A stretch of 64,000 nucleotides of DNA. Source: Chinchilla lanigera. Taxonomy: Eukaryota > Chordata > Mammalia > Rodentia > Chinchillidae. The stretch covers positions 1,639,296 to 1,703,295 of the forward strand of contig NW_004955481.1 of NCBI RefSeq assembly GCF_000276665.1, written 5' to 3'. The position numbers were made by a program, and so were the translations under genes. The stretch's first letter is position 1, and every line of letters begins with the position of its first letter. Under the pieces are notes generated by a model that made no database searches, had not been told where the DNA came from, and was given only the letters and a program-made list of their open reading frames with translations. This document shows positions 35,123 through 46,700 of the stretch, piece by piece.

Positions 35123-35252
35123 GGATAGAAGATCCCGGGGGCTGGGGATTTAGCTCAGCGGCAAAAGCGCCTGCCTGGCAAGCGCAAGGTCATGAGTTCG
35201 GTTCCCGGTACCGGAGAAAAACCAAAAAAAAAAAAAAAGGATAGAAGATCCC
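35123..35252 (+). repeat. Young ID-like SINE with perfect 14-bp target duplication
   Basis: Body 35137-35238 (TAGCTCAGCGGCAAAAGC A-box, GTCATGAGTTCGGTTCCC B-box, poly-A). GGATAGAAGATCCC occurs at 35123-35136 and 35239-35252. Confidence 0.95.
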
Positions 35253-37024
35253 CTCCACCAAGGCTCTTACATGTGACTATGGGTCAGTTGGGAGGGTCTG
35301 TGCCAGCACAGCCTACCCCCTATACCCTGCCTGGAGTTTAACCCAGGAAGTTCCAAAGCCTGAGCAGAGAGAATTCCAGGGAACTGAGTTGGCTTCTGTG
35401 GATAAGTCGGTTCCCATGCCCCCAACTTGCCCTCTTGTGAAGGGTTGACAGGTGATAGAGGAGCTATAGCCATAGACTTCCAAGATGATCCTTGCGAGTT
35501 CAAGCTCATCTGCCTTCATCTAGCCCCCATCATTAGCCATTGGCCAGAAACTGCTCCTCTCTCTCGACCCTTTGGAGATCTAGACGTGGGGGTGGGCAGG
35601 CAGACAGAAGGGAAAGCCAGGATAAAGACATTTTGGAGGACCCAGCCCTGAGGACCTCAGAGATCATCCTCCAGTGCCCTGTGGACATAGCCTCTCCACA
35701 TTCCTGCCAGTTGCCTTCTGCCAGGAGAAGACATTTCAGAGAACCTGCTGTGTCACTGTCACATCCACTTACCACCCAAGACTGAGAGTCACTCCAGTTG
35801 CTCTGCGTCCTATATTCTACCCTAGGAGCCATGTGTATGAAGAATTGTCCCCTCAGCTCTAGCAAGCCATGACTGCCTATATTCTGTGTCTGTTACATTG
35901 GGGGATAATTAGAAATGTGGCTTTTACACTTGTGTGTGACTCCTTGATGATGATGGGGATCCAGGAATGGGGTCTGGAGACCTGGGTTTCAATCAGTGTG
36001 GACTCTTACCCTATCCTACCATATAGGAGCCTCAGTTGTCTGTAAAATACAAATGATGTCAAATGTACCTGTTTGTAAGGTTATTGTAGGGAAGCAATTT
36101 AAAAAAAAACAACAAAAAACTACATGTGCAAAAACACCCAGCACTATACTCACCCCCGTATTCTCATTCATGTATCCCTGGGGCAGGCTCTGGGGCTTCC
36201 TGATCCCAGGGATCCCCATTTATCCTCCACACACTTACGTCTCCCTTTTATGCACTAAGTACTTTGTACACTTCTGTCCCAGCCTCCTGTTGCAGGGCCC
36301 CTCCTTAAATGGGAGCAGTGAGTCCAGCAGTGATTGAGAGGCGGAAAAGGGAAGGGGATTGCTCTCCCTCCTCTTGGCCCCAGTCAGGATATGGCTGCTC
36401 TGGGCCCACCCCTGACCTGCTGGGTGGAAACAGGAAATATGTGAGACTTGGTGTGCACTAGGTCTCTGTGCCTGGCTCCACAGCTGATAAGGGCCATTGT
36501 GTGGTCACCGGGATGAGCCTGCCCTGGATAGATGTGTTTCCCAGAGGAAGGAAGGAAGCTTCGCAGGCCTTTCCTGGGCAGGGGGAGCTGTGGACAGGGA
36601 AGGGACGAGTGCCCAGGGGAAGATCCCTGCTGTGGATCCTTAGTGTCACTGCCACTGGACACCAGCCCCGCCCATGCCAGCCTCTCCCTCTGGAAAGGCT
36701 GTTTCTCCCGTCCGCTTCCCCATTCTCACTTCCTATAAGGAATGGCCGGAGACTGCAGTGCTTAATTCCAGGCCAGGAAAGTGTCAGCTGTGATTTAGCA
36801 ACAATAGAGAAAAACAGGAACATGGGGTGTGGGGCACTTGGGGGTACAGTCAAAAAATAAGCAGATGGCTAGAGGTTCTACATACCCAAGGAACCCAGGA
36901 ACTAACCCTTCAAATATTTAAGGCCCCTGAGAAGGGAGGACAGGTGTCTCCTCACAGTGGCCTCCTACCTCTCCTAATAATCCCATCTGTCCATCATGGC
37001 CAGCCCTGGCCTCCAAATCTCTAG

Positions 37025-37150
37025 AACCTGGGCATAGTGGTGCGTGTGTGGTAGCAACTATTTGGGAAGCTGAAGTGGGAAGATCATGAGCCCAGGAGTT
37101 CAGAGACCAGCTTGGGAAACATAGTAAGACCCCATCTCAAAAAACAAAAG
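37025..37150 (+). repeat. Worn B1-like SINE
   Basis: CCTGGGCATAGTGGTGCGTG to AAGACCCCATCTCAAAA. Confidence 0.7.
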
Positions 37151-37682
37151 GGGCTACCTCCTGCTCTTCCAAGTTCCAGGGACTTGTGGGAGGAGGAGTC
37201 CCTATTAACAGATCCTCTTGGCTGGGGGAGAGGATGTGCCCTCAGATTAGGGGAGTGGTCACTGGCCTCTCCAGCTGATACCAGATAATGGGCAGTAGGA
37301 GAAGCCCAGCCAAGGAGCTGCTAAAGGGGAAAAGGCCTCCTACCCTTTGACCTAGAACCCAGGGTCCCCTATGGGTGGCTGCATCAGCTCCTCTGGTTAC
37401 CTGGGACAACAGGCATTTCCTCCACCCCTCAGCCCCTCCTCTTCCTGCCCCAACTCTCCAGCCAAGAGGCCTCCCAATCAGACCTGGACTGCTCCAGCTG
37501 TGTCCTGAGGAGCTGGACCAGCCACATCCCTTGGGGCTGGAGTTGAAGCAGAACCAAGTGGCCATCCCAGGCTGAGACTAGATTCCTGGCTCCGGAGCGG
37601 TCAAAGTCAGTAGGCAACAGGCAGCTTTTGCTCAGAGGCTCCAGTGCTGAACACTGCGCAAGCTGGCTCTGCGCAGGGCGGA

Positions 37683-37757
37683 ATGGCGCTGCAAGTGGAG
37701 CTCATACCCACCGGGGAGATCATCCGCGTGGTTCACCCCCACAGGCCATGCAAGCTG
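37683..37757 (+). CDS. MYO1C: MYO1C exon 1A (isoform a start)
   Basis: 25 codons from [12 protein letters not shown] to HPHRPCKL, matching the N-terminus of the 1063-aa isoform (human has Val for Ile8, as I recall). Donor GTAAGT, phase 0. The next shared exon is 6.6 kb away. Confidence 0.93.
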
Positions 37758-40700
37758 GTAAGTGGGGATGCTCTGGGTTGGGAGGAAGGGTGTCGATGTT
37801 TTCCCAGGGCTGCGGGTGCCCCTGGAAAAAGCCTTCTGGAAAGAGGTGAAGAGTAGGATGCATTCTGACCCTTGGTGTGTGCAGAAACCAACTGGACAAG
37901 GAGTAGGTGGAAGGAAAGGGTAAAGGATTCAGAGCCACCAGAAGCAGGATTTCTTAAATTTTATTTTAGGTAACATAGTGATAACGTTCACCGTAGGGAA
38001 TTTGTACCTGTATGTGATCTGTGTTGCTCTTTTCATTCTCCTTCCCTCCCTTCAACCCCTCTAGAAGCAGAATTTTTCAAAGCAGAGATGTGGTTTTGAA
38101 TCTCCCCTCCAGGTCCCTAAACTTTAGTGAACTGGGCTGTGACCTGAGTCCAGAGCAGGTGACAGGGCTGCTTTGAGGTCAGAGGACTAACAATGTATGT
38201 CAGGCTCCAGGCACATAGAGTTAATGCCTCCCCTTTTTCATCCGGTCCCCGGAACTGCGGCTGACCTGGGACTGACCGACTCAGAGCAAGAGGCAAGGGC
38301 GGGGGAAGTGGGTAAAAGCAGAGAGGCATTTAGAAATGGGGAAGAACTGCCCTGGCCTACCACGCCTGGGAGGGGCTGGTTTGCTGAGGAGGGGGCTGCC
38401 AAAGGCCCTAGCATGAGGGGGAATCCATCTGAGGAACCCACCCACCCTGCACTGCAGAGCGGGCCGCGTCTCTGGCCAGGGAAGGGCGTGTGTGTGTGTG
38501 TAACGCGCGCGACTGCGGTGCGCCGTGTCCCGCGAGCTGGTTGAGAAGTACAGCCCTGAGCCTCGGCAGACGCGGGCCTGGCCCGGAGCAGGGCGGGCGG
38601 GGCGGGGCCCGAGAGCGCGCGCGCCGGAGTCCGGGCCCTGCCCGGGATGACGACAGGCAGCGGCCCGGCCCCTGGCGGGCTTTGGGCGGGGAGAGCGTGC
38701 CGGGACCGCGGACACCCGAAGCGGCCACGCCGCCCAGCCCGGCCCCCGCCCGCGCACCCGAAGAGCCAACCCGGTGGGTACGCAGGGCAGAGTGCGGGGC
38801 GGGAAGCGGCTGCATGGCCCCGGGAGACCTCCGCTGGCGAGCGGAGTAGGGGAGACCGCAGGCGGGCGAGCGCCGAGCCGGCTACAGTGGGGGCAGGAGG
38901 GTCTCGGGCCGGGTATCGCGGGACTGAAGATACCCTGGGCCTGGCTGGTGCGAAGCCCTAAGCCCAGAGGCGCCGGGACTCAGCCTGGTGGGACCTAGAT
39001 TCCTTGCGGGTAACCTGAGGGCAGGGAAGAGCGGGTCGCGGGACCCAGGAACCCAGCGCGTTCTTCTTCGGGCCCCACCCGCAACCTCCTCCGCCTCTGG
39101 GTTCCGGCTGAGCCTCCCGCGCCCCGCCCCTTCCCGTCCTTCGCCCCGGGGCCCCGCCGTGCCAGTGCCCCCGCCGTGCCTCGGCGCCGTGAGCTCGGCG
39201 GCTGGGGGCTCAGAGATGAATGAAAGAATGAATGGCTGGCTGGCTTTATTCAGCTCTAGCGTGCTCCAGCCTCCCGCTCACACTCCTGGGCTCTGCGATT
39301 CATTCATTCATGCAGGCGCTCACGAGAGGGTTATTGAGCCCCCACGAGGTGCCTAGTTGAGCGTGCCTGGGATGCGAACAGTCTGGGGAGAGACCGACAA
39401 GGAAGCAGATGATTTGTGCTTGATGTGATAAGAAGCGGGCTGTATCCCATGGCTGGCCGGGGCGCAAGCAGCTCCTCCTAGCTGTGTGTGGTGGTAGGGA
39501 AGGCAGGGGTTAGAAGGGACTGGAGAGGGTTATGCGTGCAGTCATGCAGGAGTGCAGGAGCAACAGGGTAAATTGGAAGACTGTGTGGCCTTCGGGAGCC
39601 GCTTGACAAGTGATATGAAGCACAGGCCTGGCACACAGCGGTAGACCTATAAACCTTCACTCCATTAACATGAGATGTTAATTGTCAGCTATACATTTTC
39701 TAAATAACAGACTACTCCGAGAAAGTGGATTGGGGGAGGAAGGCAGGGAGGCCAGTTAGGAGGCCGCTGGTTTGGTCCAGAACAGAAGCAGTGTTGGAGG
39801 AGCAGGAATGCTGTTTCAGCAGTGGTGACTGCTTTGTTTGAGGAGTGGAGGGAGGAAAGGCAGGCCTTTCTTTTAGTGCCAGGCCTGGAGGATCAGCTGG
39901 AGATGGCATCCTTTACACGAAGGATCGGTGACTAGGAGGCTAGGTTAGAGGACAGCTTGCCCTGTACTTTGGCTGGACCCTCAGGCAGGAATGTTGGGCA
40001 GGTCAAAGGCCCATGGTTCCAGAGCCTGAGTGACAGCCCTTGAGTGCAGCAGTCACGGTAGATCCCTACAGGCCCCACATCTTACCACACCCCCTCAGAA
40101 GAGTTCTCTGAAGCCGGGAACAGTCCTCGGTGGAGCAGCCTGGACCAGACCTAGGATTTGCTTGATATATCTAAACTGAGTTCCTGCCCTGTGCCCTGCA
40201 TTGAGCTGCCAGTGAGACTGGCCGTCGCTGTTTTTCTCCGTCCGAAGAAGCCATAAGGCTCCCTCAGTAGAAATCGCTTTGGGGCTCCTCAGAGCAGCCC
40301 CTCCAGAGCTGCAGTAGCCCTGGGCTGGGGGAACTTAGAGGCTGCCCATTACGCTCGCTCCACTCCCGCAGAGATCAGGCACCTGGTCCACACTGGGTAA
40401 AGGGCATTCCCCTCGGTACCATACCCTGGGGCTGTTTTGGATCGCGGGGGTGGGGGTGGGCAGAGCTGCACTCTGGCCTGCAGCCAGCATACAGGCCCGG
40501 GTCACGCTGGAGGCTCAAAGCCTGGTGGCCTGTTCCCTAGTTGCCACCCCTAATGCCTAGACATCAAAAAGTCACAACACCGACCTTTTAATGCGCTGTG
40601 ATCGGCTGGAGATGCATCCTGGGTCACTGATAAATGTCACAACCTGTTAATGGTGTGTAGGGTTCACGCAGCCCTGCACATAGTAAGTGTTTGCGTTCCT

Positions 40701-43700
40701 GGGTTCCAAACGCGCTCCTTTTACACATCTAGAGACCTTGCCCTAGGTCATTTCACCTACCCAGCTTCAGTTTCGCCTTACAACAGGAACAGTAGACTCG
40801 TGGGTTGGCTGGGGCACTAAGGAGGGTAATATACGAAAGCGCCAAGGGCACGGGAAGCTCCTGTAGTCGCGGCGTCTCACCCTGCGCTCCCCGCTTCCCT
40901 ACCCCTCTTAGGGACTCACGCTTCCGTCCAGCGAGGCGGGGCAAGTCAGTGGGGCTGCCGTGGCTGCGGCGGCCCTAAGGCCCGACCGGCGGCGGTGACA
41001 CCCTCTCCTTCCGCCGCCGGGCGGTGGCTGCGGGGGCGCCTGCGGGCATCCCGGGAATGCGGCGGCACAGCCTGGGACGGGGAAAGCGGGCCAGACCCCT
41101 CCGCACTCAGATTCTCCTCATTCCAGCCGCGTGACGCGGCCGGGCGGGGCGGGCACTGCGGCCGCGAAGCCCCGCCTCCTCCCGCCCCTCCCCTCGCCAG
41201 CGACAGGCGGGAGCGCAGCTAGGTGCCCCCGCCCAGGGGGAGCACGAGCCGAGCTTCTGGTGGGCGCTGTCTCACCTGCTCCCCTGCCCCGCTCTTCTGA
41301 GACACTCCCTGCACCCTTCTGGATTTCAAGCCTGACGGAACGCAGAGGGCGCCCCCTCTGGGCCTGCCCGCCTCCCCCCCATCTCCCCGCTGAGGCCAGA
41401 CGCCTACTCCCCTTTACCCTTTCCAGAGGGCCCCGTCTCCCAGCTGGTGACTCCCCCGCGGGGTGTCCCGGCCGCAGCTCTGGCCAGGCTGTTGTTCTCA
41501 GATAGTAAGTCTTCCCCCATAGGCTGCAGCCCACACCTGCGACACCCTTCTCCCTTCCCCAGGGAGCCCAGGGCCAAGGGTGGGGCGCGTCCGGCGGGGC
41601 ATGCTGGGGCCTTGGGTCCCAGCTGTGCCTTTCCTCCCTAGGGCAAGCGGGTGCCAGCCCAGGCGAGGGTCAGTAGAGAGCCCTTTGTATTTGACCCGAG
41701 AACCTAAGGAGCCTGGAGGAGCTTGCCTCAGTAGATAAGAGGTGTGACAGCTGTCCCCAAGCAGGTGTGGGATTGAGTGGGGCAGAGAAGGAAGAGGAAG
41801 AGAGTAACTTTGTTGAGGCCCTAAGAACTGTTTTAGTGTTTATCGCAGTCTACCCAACAAGGCTCCTGGCAGGCATTCTCCTTTTTAAATGAACAGGTTC
41901 CAAGGGGTTGGGCATGCAGCTCAGTGCCAGAATGCTTGTGTAGCATGTGCAAGGCCCTGACTTCAATCCCCAGCACTAAAGTAAATGAATAAGTAAATAA
42001 AGACCCTAAGTAGTTAAATGACTTGCTCACCGTCGTAACTGTTAAAAGAAAAAGACAAGCCTTTTTGCAAGCACTAGCCATTACCACCTCCACCCATGGT
42101 GAGATCTGACTAGAATCCTCCCCTCGCGCCAAAGGAGGGCCGGTGCTCCCGGAGAGCCCGAGGGTGCGGCCGCTGGGAGCTGGGGGCCGGGGGGCGTCCT
42201 GGGCAGAGGGAGTGTCGAGACCTGAGGGGCATCGGAGCAGGGAGACGCAGCTCGAGTGGGACGTCCAGGTTGAGGGAGAAGGGTGTCGGCTCCAAATGCC
42301 AAATTTGGGAAGCCGAGGCCTCCACATGGGCCAAAGACACGCTGAACAAGCAAGGACCCTGGGGCGTGGGGACCAAACAAGATTTTCGTGGCGCTCGAAG
42401 ACTCAGCGCACCCCACCCCGGCTGCGGACTGCGTCCCGCACCGAGGCTCCGCCCGCCCAGGCGCGCCGGCCGTATTTGGACATTTCGTTCTATTTTTAAC
42501 TTTCCCGGGACTCGAAGTTGGTTTTAGGGGGAGGGAATCCTGCCTCTTCCGGGACCCTCGGGCCTCGGCCCTCCTCGAGCGCCTGGCCTGGCCAAGTAGT
42601 GTAGACACAGCCCGGAAGCGAGTTCCGGGTCCGTGTGGACCCGGCGGCCGCGCGGGTTCCGGGCCCCACCCTGGAACCAACGACGTCCCTCCTGGAAAAC
42701 CTGACTCAGGCGGAGCCCCGGACCGAGGCTATCNNNNNNNNNNNNNNNNNNNNNNNNNNNNNNNNNNNNNNNNNNNNNNNNNNNNNNNNNNNNNNNNNNN
42801 NNNNNNNNNNNNNNNNNNNNNNNNNNNNNNNNNNNNNNNNNNNNNNNNNNNNNNNNNNNNNNNNNNNNNNNNNNNNNNNNNNNNNNNNNNNNNNNNNNNN
42901 NNNNNNNNNNNNNNNNNNNNNNNNNNNNNNNNNNNNNNNNNNNNNNNNNNNNNNNNNNNNNNNNNNNNNNNNNNNNNNNNNNNNNNNNNNNNNNNNNNNN
43001 NNNNNNNNNNNNNNNNNNNNNNNNNNNNNNNNNNNNNNGCCGAGCCGGCGGGGCAGGATGCGGTACCGGGCGTCGGTGAGCGGGGTTGGCGGGCAGGGCG
43101 GGGGTCCCGACGTCCCTCCGCCTCGCGGCGCCGCCTCGGCCCTGCCAGGAAGCGGGCGCGGCCCAGGAATTTCGGGTGGAAAAAAATGTCCCGGAAAGTT
43201 GCGGGGGAGGAGGCCGAGGCGGGAGAGCGGGAGGACGCCTGGACCCCGGCGGACGGCGCTCCGGGGGACGGCTGGGAACCGCGGGACCCCTTGCCCGAGG
43301 GCAAAGGGGTGGGGCTGCGGCGGTGTTTGGCTGCGCTTCGGGCAGAATTGGAGGGGGCGGCGAGGAGCTAGTCTGGGAGAGGCAGGCCGGGAGGGGGGGA
43401 CCCCCAGCCAGAGATCTGTGGTCGGAGTAGACCTCGTTTCTGCTGTGGGATCTGCACCCACCCCACCATCGCCTTACTGTTCTCTGACCTTTGGGATTCT
43501 TGAGGTCAGTTTCCTAACGCCCCCAGACCTCAGACCCGAAGAGGGACCTCAGCGTTGGGTGTGGGATGACGGTCTTGCTATGCTTATAATTGTAGGGCTC
43601 CCCACCCAACAGTGGTAGCTGGGCTTTCCCTGGTAAAACCCCCATCTCCTACTTCTGAGGATTCCCAGTGGAGGAGGTGTCTGTGGGGAGCCCAGCAGCT

Positions 43701-46700
43701 GGAGTGGGGACGTGGTCCCAGCCCTGGGTGGGAGAACTGTGGCCTCCGGTGTGGGTGTTAAGTCCAGCTGGGGCTGGAGGCCCTGGGGAAATCCCTGTCC
43801 TGGTGGGAGGAGCTCTTGTTTGGTCCCCAGACAACACTTAACCCCTGGAGATTAGGGGGTGGAAGAGGAAGAGATGGCCCCGCCCTCCCTGCAGAATTCA
43901 CTGGGATGTTTGTCCTCCAAAGCACCTGTCACACGTGGCCTAGAGCTAAGGGACTTGAAATCACCTGGTCTCAGATCCTCCCGAAGAGGAAGCAATGCAG
44001 GGGGAGGAGGAGATTTGTCCAAGGTCAGCATAACATTCTTTCTGCTGTTCGAGGAGTTCCTTCTCAGAACTCACCTTTGTGTACACAGAGCCAGCCCCTC
44101 GTAGGATTCTGTGGCCTGATTCCTACGTCTGCCGGATCCTGGGTGCTGCCATGTGCTGTGTCCAGGTCCATGTGGTTTCTTTCTGTACTGTGCACTGGCC
44201 TCCTGTGCCCCAGGCCTGTTGTAGCCAGCGTGTTCTGTGTCCTGTGTCCACATGTCCCTGCATTCCCTCCCGGTGCTGCACGCATGGTAAGAGACGTGGT
44301 CTTACCTGCTGGCTCTGACCCTTCCCCATGGCCCATTTCCTGCAGGCCCTGGGCAGTGACGGGGTGCGGGTAACCATGGAGAGTGCCCTGACCGCTCGAG
44401 ACCGGGTGGGGGTGCAAGACTTTGTGCTGCTGGAAAACTTCACCAGTGAAGCCGCCTTCATCGAAAACTTGCGGCGACGCTTCAGAGAGAACCTTATTTA
44501 TGTGAGGCCAAGTGGGGAGATGGGGGAGGCTGAGGGCACAGAGGCAGGGCTGGGGGGAAGGAGGCACCAGGGTCAGGTGCCTCTGGGACAAGCTTCTGAT
44601 CCTTTTTCCCTGACTCTTAGACCTACATTGGCCCTGTCCTGGTCTCTGTCAACCCCTACCGGGACCTACAGATTTATAGCCGGCAGCATATGGAGCGCTA
44701 CCGTGGGGTCAGCTTCTATGAAGTGCCACCCCACCTGTAAGTTATTCCTTACCCCTCCAAGAGTGATCCCCCATCTAACCCTTATTCTAAAATCATCCCT
44801 CTTTCTCTCTTTCACACACACACACATACACACACACCGTTAATTACCATACATAACCAATCACTATAGGGTTAAAAGAGGAAGAATTGAGATCCCTATG
44901 ATGAAAGTAATCGCTATGTACATTTAAAATGTACCAACAAACTTAATAAAGAAAATAAAAAATATTTAAAATCACCATAGGGTTACTCCAAGCCCCACCA
45001 GAGATGACTCTCTCAACTCCATCTGAGCAGGACCCCCGGCCTCCACTGCAGATCACGGTCATGACATCCTTTATCACTCCACCTGGGCATGGTCTCCCAA
45101 CCTTAATGACCCTGGAATGATGACCTTCCAGCCCTGCTGGGGTAGCTTCCTCCTGGGTGACCTTGAACACATGTCCACCTGGAGTGATGCTCTCAGTCCT
45201 CTGTCTGAAAGTGACCCGTCCATATTCATGAGGGAACCCTAATTCCCATCCTCAAGGGTATAGGAGTGGCCCCCAGTCTTACCTCTAGGGCTCTACCCTA
45301 TGCAGTCCCTGGTCCTCCACCCCGCCTGACAAGCCTCTGCCCCAAGGTTCGCAGTGGCTGACACTGTGTACCGGGCACTGCGCACGGAGCGCCGGGACCA
45401 GGCAGTGATGATCTCTGGGGAGAGCGGAGCAGGCAAGACGGAGGCCACCAAGCGGCTGCTACAGTTCTATGCAGAGACCTGCCCGGCCCCGGAGCGAGGG
45501 GGTGCAGTGAGGGACCGGCTGCTGCAGAGCAACCCAGTGCTAGAGGTGAGGGGACTGCAGCATCTGAGACGACAGCAGGTCAGAGAGAGAATGCCGGGTG
45601 GCCCTCATAGCCCCTGTCTACTCCTAGGCCTTTGGAAATGCTAAGACCCTCCGGAACGATAACTCCAGCCGATTTGGGAAGTACATGGACGTGCAGTTTG
45701 ACTTCAAGGTACCTGTGGGTGTGTGAGGGCAGAGGGAAGAGCGTCTTTTTATTAGGCTACATATTCGTTGAGCACCTACCATGTGTCAGGTACTATTCCA
45801 CTAATAGCAATGAAACCAAATGGACAAAAAGTCGCTTCACTGAGCTGAAGGTATAGCTCAGTGGTTGCATATTTGCCTACCACACGTGGGGCCTTAGAAT
45901 GGATACTTTGTACCACAAAAGAGAAAGAAGGAAAGTCCTGTCTCCTGACATGGTAATTCAGGCCAGGAGAGAAAGTACAATTACGGAAAGGATGAGAAGC
46001 AGTTGCAGTTTTAGATATGGCAGATAGGTTAGGCCTCATTGAGAAGTGGCATTATAGTAAAGGCTTGACAGAGATAGGGCAGCAAGCAGGGCAGATATCT
46101 GGAGGAAGGAGTCCACACATCTGGGACAAGTGCAGTGGAGGGGTGTTGGTGTGTTTGAACCTGGCAAGGCCAGATGGCCAGAGAGGAGAGCAGGAGGGCA
46201 AGGAACAAGAAGGGACCTGCCAGATGGCTCAGGTCCTTTGGGGACTTTATGAGCTTTTGAGGTTTGTTTTTGTGTTTGCCTTTACGATGCTAGGAATTGA
46301 ATTCAGAGCCTCATGCGTGCTAACTAAGTATAAGCTGAACTATTGAGCTACATCCTGGCCCTGCAAGAGTTTTTTTTTTAGCTTTGAGTGGAAAGGGGTT
46401 ACCAGAGGATTTTGAATAGAGGCTTCTCATGATCCAGCTTTCCTACCAAAAAGGTCACTCTGTCTGCTTTGTTGGGAATAAATGGTAAGGGAACCAGGCC
46501 AAGCAGGGAAACCGGTTAGGAGGCTGATGTAATAATGTAGGTGACAGATGACAGTGGCTCAGGCCAGTGTGGCTGCCGTGGCCGTGGAAGCAGTGGTTGG
46601 CTTCCAGATGTTCGCAAGGTTAAGGCGGCAGGATTGGGTATTTGGACATAGAAAGTAGAAGGAAAAGAGGCTTTGGGGAGGACCACAATCTTCTCAGCCT

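Larger units (their letters stand above)
34465..37682 (+). other. INPP5K 3'UTR and INPP5K-MYO1C spacer
   Basis: No coding exon recognised. The first part must be the INPP5K 3'UTR, but I see no clear AATAAA that would fix its end. It contains a compound CA/CT microsatellite (34756-34850), a young ID insertion (35137-35238) and a worn B1 copy (37025-37145). The final few hundred bases should hold the promoter and 5'UTR of MYO1C exon 1A. They are not strongly CpG-rich, unlike the downstream promoters. Confidence 0.6.
42100..43400 (+). promoter_or_regulatory. MYO1C: CpG-rich promoter of MYO1C exon 1B, interrupted by a gap
   Basis: GC-rich sequence leading into exon 1B. A perfect CArG box CCAAATTTGG lies at 42299-42308 and a one-mismatch CArG-like CCGTATTTGG at 42470-42479. 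The core promoter itself falls largely in the N gap 42734-43038. Confidence 0.5.
37758..44345 (+). other. MYO1C: MYO1C first intron region
   Basis: Spans from exon 1A to shared exon 2. Contains three CpG-rich blocks, exon 1B, one gap and only one clear SINE (41905-42000), so it is unusually poor in repeats for this window. 39210-40900 is unique sequence in which I recognise nothing. Confidence 0.8.

Noticed and set aside
38281..38961. Long overlapping open frames on both strands in the CpG island
   Set aside because: Arg/Pro/Gly/Ala-rich in every frame, as expected from GC-rich DNA with few stop codons. No domain and no splice logic.
41118..41534. 138-codon minus-strand open frame
   Set aside because: Same GC-driven artefact in the second CpG island.
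42081..42680. 199-codon minus-strand open frame
   Set aside because: GC-rich promoter region, no recognisable domain, overlaps other open frames on the opposite strand.
43186..43371. ATG with open frame [17 protein letters not shown] after exon 1B
   Set aside because: Considered as a further alternative MYO1C start, but it ends at a stop without a donor in a consistent phase, and I know no isoform like it.
44064..44591. 175-codon minus-strand open frame over MYO1C exon 2
   Set aside because: Antisense shadow of a strongly supported exon.
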